NCBI GenBank assembly: GCA_027574665.1 | Contig: CM050650.1 | Location: 55,411,304 to 55,475,303 of the forward strand | Direction of reading: 5' to 3' | Origin: Rhynochetos jubatus | Taxonomy: Eukaryota > Chordata > Aves > Eurypygiformes > Rhynochetidae | Length of the DNA: 64,000 nucleotides | Shown here: piece by piece, positions 1-9,111 of the stretch | How the letters are laid out: each line of letters begins with the position of its first letter | How positions within the stretch are numbered: position 1 is the stretch's first letter | Program-made: the position numbers and the translations under genes | The notes under the pieces: model-generated | Seen by the model: the letters and a program-made list of their open reading frames with translations, nothing else | What the model was told of the DNA's origin: nothing | Database searches by the model: none

Positions 1-3000
1 ATTTGCTGATGTCTTTTGAGTTTGTCCAGAGTACTCAGGTATTTTAGCCCATTTTATGTATGTAGTAAGTCATTTATTCTGTATGGGTTGGGCACAATTG
101 TTTAGTCTTATTTTCTCCCATCTTTCTTAGGTACAAAAAACCAAAGAAATACACAAGCTAGTTATGCTACAGCATATCTCCTACCTCTTTAGGAAAGGGT
201 GCATTTCTACATTTTGATTTCTAATGCTGGATTGGAAGGGGAAATGGTGCCCTGTTTTGGTGTCAGGAAATGCAGTCTGCTGGGGACTGAAATTCAGTAT
301 TACAACTGACACAGTAACCTGCAGTTAAGACCAGACCCTTACTCTGCCCTAGAAGAGTAATGAAAGGGGAAAACTTCCTATATCTGTACTAGTCTGGACA
401 GTAGCATGTCATTCGCTCTTTTGTGAAGTTTTGTGCCCAGTCTAGTCAGGACTAGGATCTGAGAGAGGAGAGCGCAGGCTCAGTCAGGACAGAGGTTGTA
501 GAAAGCTTAACTCTTAAAAACTTGCACATTATCAAGAGTTGAAAAATTGGCCAGATGTGGATGCAGTTTCAAAGGAATAGCTAAAGACAGTTTTGTGACA
601 TGCAGTTTCATCTCCCTGCCAGATTCAAAGTTCCTGCTCCAAACCTCTCATTTGCTACAGCAAAAAGGGTTTCTTGTTTCAAAAAAGGCTTTCTAGAAAT
701 CTTTATGGAGGGAAAACAGAAAGAATACTTTCCAATTGTCTCAGACACTTTCAAATTATTCTTTCTGAGCTCATCACGGTTATGTAAAATTTCCACCTGA
801 ATGGCTAAAATCTGATAGTATCATAAATAGCAGTAAACAAAGTCTTAAAATTTAAAGCATCAGAATACTTAACCAAAAAGCTATGCTGACATCCCAGCTT
901 CATTTTTTGCTTGGTTACTCAGATAACTTCAAAGTATCTAATAGTTCTTTTCACACAAAGTATAGGTAAAACTGAAGGTATATTTAAATTTTGTAAATTA
1001 ATAAACATATGTGTGGAACAATTGTATTGCACAGTTACCTGTTTGGTATAAGAACTATTTTGAGCAGATGTTCGCAAATCCTCTACTTAGATTTTGACAT
1101 GTTAAAGCAGAAACTCCCCTTTTGACAGTAAAACCAACCCAGAACATAAATTTAGAATTAAAAATCTTGGGTCCAGCCTTTTAGTACAGTAGCTGGTTTC
1201 AGTAAATTATTTGGGGGTGGGGGAAAAAAATAATTATACATCTTTGTATCAACTTATAAAAATGTAAATGTTAAAAACTCCCACTAACAGGGTGGAGCAC
1301 TAAGAGCCTTAGGAATTTTTAAGCATATTTCTTGCTTTGCCTAGTGGTATCAAGGGCTTTAATTTTTTTTTTTTTCAGAGGTTTTATAAAGCAGTGGGGT
1401 AGATGGTGCTGTTCTCCAGCCGTCTATCTTGAGGAGTTTCCTCACTGGACTAAACGTAACATAATTTCTCTGTAATGTTACAGTGGAATCTTGGAAAAAC
1501 ATAATGTTCCTCCTGTTATGTGCAATAGATTCTTCTTTAATTGCAGCAGCTAAAAAAAGCTTCTATCTTTATAGCTGTGGAACCAAAACGATGAAGTTTA
1601 TGGTCTCTCACTGTCAGCAGGTTTATGGAAAATTTATAGTATATGTTCTCGGTTCTGAGTTTACCATTTTTTTGTTGGAATACTTACTAAATCTAGTGCT
1701 TAAAAAAGCCCACTATAACATTAGGACCTTTGCTATCTTTAAAGATTCCTATAATTTGAATAGTCTTTGTGTAGTGTTTTTACTTTCATCTCCTTTTCCC
1801 TCAAACGGCTATTTTATCTTCTCCAGAATCAAGTGTCTGTTCAGGCTGTTTCTTCCTCCTTTTCTTTTTCTTTTTTTTTCTCCCTATGAACTGAACTTTT
1901 TTTGTTACCATTCCCTGACTAGCTTTCAGGACTTTTAGTTAATGGAAAGTCGCTGATGGCACCTGAAATCCTAAAACCTTATTTTGGTTATTTAGATAAG
2001 TAAGAGTAATACTTTATATAATTTTTGCTATCTATCCTCTTCCTTTTTCTGTTTTTGAGTCCATTTTGCTGGTGTCACATTATTTGCGATCAGTGGAAGG
2101 CGGCTACTTCTTTTTTTTTTTTTTTTTTTAAGCTATGTTCCAGTTTGAAGTGGAAATATGTTCATGATGTCTATTATGGTAAGAATCCTGAATTTGATTC
2201 AGCACCCTCCTGTTTGTAGCTGTTAAGGGTGCTGGACTGTTGGGACAGCTGTGCGAAACTGCACGGTGCATGACTCTGCTAGTTTAATCTGATCACTCTA
2301 GTAGTTTGTCAAACAAAACAAAAAAAAAAAAAGAAAAAGGAAAGAAAAAAGAAATATAAAAACTAGAAGCAAACTCTTCATCAATGAATTGAAATGAGCA
2401 GAATTTGCCTTTAGAAACATATTTAAATACTCTTTGGCAGTAAATGATGCTGATTTAACCACAGAGCCACAGAAATCTGATTTGGTTTTAATGTTACTAC
2501 ATTTGGTGTTGTATTAGTGTAATGTAGAGTAAGTTCCTCACTCTGGAAAATCTGAGTTGGACACTGGAACTCTGGCATATCTAAAAAAGTGAAAATATAA
2601 AAGGTTGATATTTTTGAAAGGAGAACACAGTATTTAGTCAGTCACTTCCATTCATTTAATCAATTCATTTCTCATTTCCATGAGAGGGATAATGTTTGAA
2701 TCCTCACTATTTCAGAAACTCGTCTCTTGACTCAGCCTCACTAAAAATCACAGTATGAAGCAACTTCTTCTTCGACCTTCCTTGCCAATGTCTGTAGTGG
2801 TCCTCAGTCATAGTCGACTGTCCACTCCTGTTTCTTCAGTATTCATTAACTACTATTCTTGCTTTCCTTTCTGTTTCATCCCGATTTGAACATACACAGA
2901 TACCGTGTATGCATAAATCTGGATGGATCAAAGCCAGCATTAATTTTATTTGTATATTTTCAAACTTTGGAAATATAGCAAAAATCCAATATATACCTAG

Positions 3001-4080
3001 TATAAATTTAGTAAATCTTCAGATTTTCTAAAACCAGTTTCCCTCTATTTTTTTGTGGGGAAAGACTGGGATAGGCGACTTTGTCCTGTTACATGTGCTT
3101 GGTTCTCCAAAGCAATATTAGGCCTTCATTAAGGTGAGAGAAATACATAGGGAAGCTTGATTGCAGTTGAATGCACATTAATGGAGAAATTACCAAATCT
3201 GGAAAGGTAGATTTCCCATTGACTAAGTGTTTTTTGAACACTTCTGTCTAGCACTGGACATGAAGGTACTGCAGTGAAATTCATGTTTTTATTTACTCTC
3301 TGTTGCTGCTACATGTGATTTTTTAAAAAAATACACAGTGAATGAGGCAACTCCTTCTCTATGAAATCTGCATATTTTTAAAGGCATACATGAAGTAAGA
3401 TTTAGTGAAACCAAGTTTTTGCATAGATTTTGTGTTCACTGGTAAAAAGTACCAAATGTTACTGCTATATCCTGTACATATTTCCGTAGTGTGCTCATAA
3501 CATAAAATGCCTGACAGATCTAGTAGATCTGAGCGATTAAACTGGGAGTAAGTCCTGGCCTTTAAGCACAAAGACCAGGTTTTAGAAACATGCGTCTCAT
3601 TTTTTAGGGGGTGAGCCCACGAGCAGATGCATCTAACGCCATCTCTAAAGAAGGATGAATTAGCAGCATGTGTTAATTTGGAGCAAACAGGATAGTCGTC
3701 ACCATGAAGGACAAGAAATATAACCCCTCCCATAATCTGTTGCATTTCACAGCTTTTTTATATCTAAAAATTCCACTTATAGTATGCAGAATCAGAAATC
3801 GATCTTGTGCAGTATAGACAAATGAAAAATTTAACTTCTTTGTGGGATTTGGCTTGATAACCTCCCTTACCTCACCCTTGCCCTTTCTTTCTCCCTTGCT
3901 CTTCTTCCACATCAAAGGTGGCCAGACATTACAGGATGCTATCACAGCAATTCCCAGCCAGCCCCTAAGAAGCTGGTGGTGGTGCTCACATTTTTTTCTT
4001 CCGAGACGTGTACCACACTGTGTGCTGCAGGGATACTGCAGCTGTCTATCGCTGAGACCTTTTAGGAGGCAGGACTGTAA

Positions 4081-4104
4081 CTTTCCACACTTGCATGTGG
4101 AAAG
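4081..4104. repeat. Perfect 9-bp inverted repeat, 6-nt loop
   Basis: CTTTCCACA at 4081-4089 pairs with TGTGGAAAG at 4096-4104, with loop cttgca. No T-run follows, and nothing else suggests a function. Confidence 0.65.
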
Positions 4105-5619
4105 CTACCCATAGGGTCCCTAGTTTGAATGGTACGGAGCAGAAACGATGGTGCTTTTACTGAACCCTACAGTGTGTTTTGTTTTTTGCATATGGTGGAA
4201 ATTTTAAATATTTGTCTCCTTGACAACATACAACCCTCCCAAAATAATTAATGAGGTTTTTAAATACTGCATGTAAGGAGCACCAAGGTTGCATAGGATG
4301 CACTCAGAAGTCAACTGTCCGTGTGCACACGTATATCTTCCATCTTCTGCACACTTCTTATGCTGGAGCATTTTAGTGTATGTCAATATAGTAAATCTAA
4401 AATAGCATTCATGTTGGATAACGCTTTAAATAAAAATTTGCAGTCCATTATGTAGCACGCTATAGAAGTGGGTACTTCTTATGGCAGGCAGATTCACATT
4501 CATTCTCACGTTATGCAGTTTAATACAAGATAATGCTTTTTCTATGTCTTACCAAAGCACAAAATGAAATCTATGAGAGTGGCTGACCTTAAACTCGTAA
4601 GTGCCATTCATTTCAGTCTGTGTAGCCCAGCAGACTGGCTGCTGAGAGCTATGCTTGCTTGCTGTTCTGTGAGTCTCTGCAGATGCACGTTCACCCACTC
4701 TATGCAAACATGCACACGCTCTCTTTTTTTTCTCTCACACTGTCTGGCATATTTTCAGAATAACTCTTCGAAGACTTTCTGAACTGCTGGGTATGATTGT
4801 CTGATTATTATTTTTTTAACTGGGAACATGTTTAGTCCAGTGTTATTTAAACAAGCTTATCTCTTTGATCAAAGTCTACAATCTGAAATTTGAACAGGGT
4901 AGGGACGGTGGCTGGGTGGGTGAGGAAATACATTAAGTACGTATTTATGTGTGTACTGCTGTCATAGCTGTGTGCCTGCGGAGGTACAAATGTATATTGC
5001 TTCAGAATAATCTTGCAAATATAAATAACTGGCTATTTTAGCAAAAGTTCTGAAAATGTAGTATTATTACCAAAATAAAACCATTTTTAGTAAACTTTTC
5101 CTGAAGCAATTAGTGACCTGCATACTCAGTTTTTTGGTTTCTTGGGCTTTTTTGAAGGTTGAGCCGAATAGCTGTGGGGTTGTTTAAGTATAGCATAGAC
5201 TTTGCTAGTATTCAAGGCATACTAACTGGAGCTCATATATTAATGTGTTTAGGGTTGGCATTAACCTCTTACACTGGCTGGACCACAGACCACAGCAGTA
5301 AAGCTAGAGAGCTTGAAACAGTTTCTGGAGGTTTTCATTTAGCTGGTTCAGGAGACTGCTTTGTGCAAAGTTAAAATTATATGGAATGAGATTGCAAGAT
5401 GAAGCATGCATGCCACACCTTTTCATTATGTTCTCTCTCTTCCCCTTCTTTTTTTCTTCTAAATATAACTTTGAGAGGCATTTCAGTTTACTTTAAATCT
5501 GATCCCATTTGGTTATTTTAGATTACTTGGTTTTCTAGTCTGATTTAAAAATTAAGGTTTGCTGAGCTTTTGTTCACAAGACTAGAAAAAAGAATTTCCT
5601 GTATTCAATTCATGTGTCA

Positions 5620-5850
5620 TGCAATCAAAAAGTTTTTTCCTAATGTTTAGGATTTTCCTATGATAAAGTCTGAATGATGCTTGGTTTCATTATTTTACAG
5701 CCTAAAAAGAAGCAGACAGAAATTTCCAGGCTAATCTAAAGCTTTTCCTCACTCTTTAATATTACTTTTACACTCTGGTAACTTCAAGTTGCTACTACTG
5801 GTGAAAGTACATTATAAACCTTTTCTTCTACATAGATATCATGCACCCTT
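5620..5850 (-). mobile_element. Possible decayed CR1 LINE remnant
   Basis: A short segment (aagttttttcctaatgttta, near 5631-5650) followed by an antisense-like CR1 text resembles the reverse complement of the CR1 3' coding region, where the +-strand text typically reads gtttttcctaatgtt. The match is short and the flanks are too diverged to set boundaries. It may be chance. Confidence 0.3.
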
Positions 5851-5886
5851 TAATTTTGTTAGCTAGTTTTATTGACTGAGGCTCGT

Positions 5887-5922
5887 TACACACGCGCGTG
5901 CGCACGCGCTTGCACACACACA
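5887..5922. repeat. Alternating purine-pyrimidine tract (CA/CG)
   Basis: About 36 nt of alternating CA, CG and TG steps (acacacgcgcgtgcgcacgc, then ttgcacacacaca) with a single break in alternation. Such sequence readily adopts Z-DNA. It is a local CpG cluster in otherwise CpG-poor DNA, about 0.67 kb upstream of the ESR1 start codon. Confidence 0.85.
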
Positions 5923-6346
5923 TTCTTGGGGATTTTGCCCTATCTCAGTTACAGCATAGTCCTACCCAGGGTCATTACAATGTACACATTACATATTTCT
6001 AGCAAACATGAAAATGAATCAAACAGGAGGAGAGATAAGCAGAGATAGATTGGAGCCTGCTGAGGAAATAAGACAGTAATCTGCCTGACCACTGGACTAC
6101 TCTTCCTGGTTGGATTTAAATGTTCTTTCCCGTTAGTTGTTGCAGAGCGCTGGCTACCGTGAAGTGCAAAATTAAATGACTAGTAAGAACGAAGTAACAT
6201 TTAGAGGGACAATTATTTGGTATACCTCCAAAACTAATTGTTTCTAAAGTGATGTTTAAACCAACGTCGGCACAAGGCAAGAGTTCCTGGCTCACGGCCA
6301 GCACCTTGTAGTGCATATTAGCGCAGATGAAGAGTTCCTAAAAGTT

Positions 6347-6380
6347 AGAGAGAGGGAGAGGGAGGGAGGGAGAGAGAGAA
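6347..6380 (+). repeat. Uninterrupted purine (GA/GGA) tract
   Basis: The + strand is pure A/G for 34 nt (agagagagggagagggaggg and on). It lies about 210 nt upstream of the start codon and 130 nt upstream of the inferred exon 1 acceptor. Long polypurine tracts can bind GAGA-type factors or form triplexes. A promoter role here is inference. Confidence 0.85.
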
Positions 6381-6511
6381 TGTGTGTTTTCAGTGCTCAG
6401 TCTGCATTTGTTTGTATCCTCCTCCTTGCTGAGATTAGAGGAATACCTGTGTAGTGCTGCTTTATTATGATTTCTGCTGAGCCTCAGAATAGGTTCTGGT
6501 ATTTTTTTTAG

Positions 6512-6588
6512 GTGGACTGCCAGCTGCCGATCTCGCTGTTGACAGTAAAAGCAGATATGTTCCTTGCTCGCTGCCATTAGCACTGACC
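6512..6588 (+). promoter_or_regulatory. ESR1: ESR1 exon 1 leader downstream of a conserved splice acceptor
   Basis: A T-rich tract ends in AG at 6510-6511, followed by gtggactgcc. The human ESR1 exon 1 leader, as I recall it, has the same arrangement: a T-rich tract and AG followed by gtggcccgcc, about 70 nt before the start codon. In mammals and chicken this is the shared acceptor onto which upstream leader exons from alternative promoters are spliced. The 77 nt here would then be common to all transcripts using that acceptor. The segment contains a 7-codon uORF and the CTG that replaces the usual first ATG. The acceptor is inferred from position and sequence; no transcript evidence is available. 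Confidence 0.7.
6557..6580 (+). other. Upstream ORF of 7 codons in the ESR1 leader
   Basis: ATG at 6557 opens the frame MFLARCH and closes at TAG 6578-6580, leaving 8 nt before the main ATG at 6589. The start context has A at -3 and T at +4. The uORF lies downstream of the shared acceptor, so every mRNA spliced there would contain it. The known human ESR1 uORF is a different one, about 20 codons long and starting upstream of the acceptor position. A regulatory role (reinitiation or leaky scanning) is inference. Confidence 0.6.
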
Positions 6589-7016
6589 ATGACCCTTCAC
6601 ACCAAAACCTCTGGAGTTACCCTGCTGCACCAGATTCAAGGCACTGAACTGGAGACACTGAGCAGACCTCAGCTGAAGATTCCCCTGGAAAGATCACTCA
6701 GCGACATGTACGTGGAGAGCAACAAGCCAGGAGTTTTTAACTACCCAGAAGGAGCCACTTACGACTTTGGTACTACGGCTCCAGTGTACAGCTCTACTAC
6801 TCTCAGTTATGCCCCTACTTCTGAATCTTTTGGGTCCAGCAGCCTGGCAGGATTTCACTCACTGAACAATGTCCCACCAAGCCCAGTGGTGTTCTTGCAA
6901 ACGGCACCCCAGCTCTCACCCTTCATCCATCATCACAGCCAGCAGGTACCCTATTACCTTGAAAACGAACAGGGCAGTTTTGGGATGAGGGAAGCTGCTC
7001 CTCCAGCCTTCTACAG
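6589..7016 (+). CDS. ESR1: ESR1 coding exon 1 (ER-alpha N-terminal A/B domain)
   Basis: Encodes residues 1-142 and two bases of codon 143 of oestrogen receptor alpha, a ligand-activated nuclear transcription factor. The protein starts [18 protein letters not shown], the hallmark N-terminus of tetrapod ER-alpha. The exon covers the A/B domain with activation function 1. Ser98 in VPPSPV (codon at 6880-6882) aligns with the proline-directed phosphorylation site Ser118 of human ER-alpha. The coding part is about 8 codons shorter than the human one, as in other birds. The start is the ATG at 6589 with A at -3. The codon two upstream, which is the first ATG in mammals, is CTG (6583-6585) here. The exon ends TAC AG with donor gtaaat at 7017; reading through the donor gives an immediate in-frame TAA. 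Met40 (6706-6708) aligns with the internal start that I recall for a shorter chicken isoform. Identity is very secure; the exact start codon is slightly less so. Confidence 0.97.
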
Positions 7017-7735
7017 GTAAATGCTACAGATATTTTTTCTTTCTTCTTTAAGCAGATGAACTGAGAAAATTAGAATGTGGAAATACGTATGCTCTAATAT
7101 TTTCTTTTTGTGTAAAGAACCATGTGATTTAATTGAATCATCCACCATATCTAGAGCATAAAAAATACTGTAGAATAAAACAAAACTATAATTCACAGCT
7201 CAATGTGACTGTTAGCTGTGAATTTTGAAAACTGTACATAAATGAGAAAAAAATTGGATAATTAGTATGTTTCCTAGGAAAACATGAAATCATAATTGAT
7301 TAAATAAGGGCAAACAACCTCCCTGTCGTAATATATTAGATTACTGTCTGAATGTTTCTAAGGACTTACATGTTTCTGGGTGTGAGTAGTTGTGTTTTCT
7401 GCTCTTAGCTTGTAGTAAGAGTATTTTTCCTCCTCTGGCTTCCTTTACAGTGTGAGAAGTGGCTTATATAGGAAGTAGTTCAGAAGCATAATATCCTTCC
7501 TAATCAAACTGTTAGAGTTGACTTAGTGACAGTTTTTCAGTCAGTAATCAGCTCCATGGGCTATCCTAAGAGCTGTGTACATATTAAACAGTATTTTTCA
7601 CTGGAGGGTGATATATATTATCTATAAATCTGGCATGTTGCATTTAAAAATATAAAATTTGGGGGAGTTTGCATTTTTGTTCCTCAATAGAAGGTGGGGT
7701 TTTTTTGGTCTGGATTATAAAGATAAAAATATCTT

Positions 7736-7770
7736 GGGGGGGGGTGGGGTGGGGTGGGGTGGGGGTGGGG
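7736..7770 (+). repeat. (GGGGT)n tract, G-quadruplex candidate
   Basis: One run of nine G is followed by five further runs of 4-5 G, each separated by a single T. This satisfies the usual G-quadruplex pattern several times over with one-base loops, on the transcribed-sense strand. It lies about 720 nt after the exon 1 donor. Confidence 0.9.
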
Positions 7771-9096
7771 AGAGATAATTTCCCTTGGTTTAAATATTTA
7801 TTGTCAGTTGTGAAACAGTTTACGTAATTTTTGAAGTAAGTGGTAGAAATTAATAGAACTGTAGCTTCCCAGAAAATATATGCATGCACACCAATACCCA
7901 CACTGTTAATGTTTATGTAGTGTTAAAAACATAGTTTTGCATTAGCGTATTATGCTGGGCTTCCGTGAATCAAAGTGAATGGTTAGATGTAATTTTCTTT
8001 TCCTAAACTGCATCTGTTTATTTGAGAGGTACATGTGAGTTTGTTAGAAATGGAACAACTCTCAAAAATAAAAGCAAGTTATATTTCCCCCTGTTGAGGG
8101 CCAGACTCTGCCAGACTTATTTGCACAACATAACATGTTACTGTGAACAGCAACATATGTTCTGAAAGACAGTCTAACTCAGCCCAGCTAAGAATCTGGT
8201 AGCAGAATCGGGTCCAAACCCCCACATTATTATTGCACCTTTCACAAATGATTAATCAGTTTTGGGGAGCAGATGGAGTAAAGACTGGTGAAATGGTAGA
8301 TAACGGTTCTGTCAGACTGTGCAGTTACAGGGATCTGGTAGCTGAATTGGTTCAAACAAAATGCATTTTAGTGAAACCAAATACAGTACCTCAAGGATGA
8401 GTAAATACATGTCAGAGCATGAAGATCTTGCATGATTAACAGTGACCTGAGAGTGAAACTGCATTTTGTGCTAAAGTTTGGTAGTTCCTCCCGCCCTCCA
8501 CCCCCTCCATGAATGTCCAGTGCAAACCTAGGGTGAAACGTGTGCAGGTGACCTTAGGTATGTAAACAGTGGAGCAGTGAGTTTGTGAAGTTGAAGTACA
8601 CAGGCAGAAAATGTAGTATAGTTGGAGTATTTTACTTCATGAGGAATCAAAACCAAGAATCACCTGGAAATAGAAGCTGAACCATGGAAACAATGTCCTT
8701 TTATTTTTAAATGGTGACTTGAAGTGAGACGCTTCACAATAAAATTGACATATTTTTTTTTAGTTTAACTACTGGAGCAAACATGTAAGGCCAGTGCTGG
8801 ATTCTCCATTTCCTGACCTTTCTGTTCAAGGATGGGTGTCTCCCTTACAGATGTGTTCTATCCATATGCAACTGATGAGTCTTAATGCAGCAGTGGTTAG
8901 GTGAATTCGTGATCTTGGATATGCAGATGGTTTATCTGCATGCAGTGCTGTACAAATGATTTATTGTCCCCTTCCAGCCATAATTCTGTAAAGTGCATCT
9001 TATGTGGTAGTAAGAAATATGTATCAAAGTTCTTGCTATGATTATCTTTTGTTATCAGACATAGAACTGATGGAATTAAATTGATAAAAACTTTGC

Positions 9097-9111
9097 TTTT
9101 TTTTTTTTTTT
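9097..9111. repeat. Poly-T tract
   Basis: Fifteen T in intron 1; no associated repeat body could be recognised. Confidence 0.8.

Larger units (their letters stand above)
1..5880. other. AT-rich upstream DNA, no supported gene
   Basis: This is either ESR1 5' flank or intron between upstream leader exons and exon 1. Open frames here (for example 1483-1938, 151 codons) are T-rich, hydrophobic and low in complexity, with no recognisable domain. Homopolymer tracts occur at 1363-1375 (T), 2111-2129 (T) and 2310-2363 (A-rich). A perfect 9-bp hairpin lies at 4081-4104, and a possible CR1 remnant at about 5620-5850. In mammals CCDC170 lies upstream of ESR1 on the same strand, but I see no exon of it here. 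Confidence 0.6.

Noticed and set aside
1483-1938. 151-codon + strand open frame
   Set aside because: Hydrophobic, T-rich, low-complexity translation with no domain, no splice or promoter context; consistent with chance.
1-6000. Possible CCDC170 exons upstream of ESR1
   Set aside because: Synteny makes it plausible further left, but no frame here looks like that coiled-coil protein.
6338-6583. 81-codon minus-strand frame opposite the ESR1 leader
   Set aside because: Low-complexity SLPLPL segment is the complement of the purine tract; overlaps the known sense exon.
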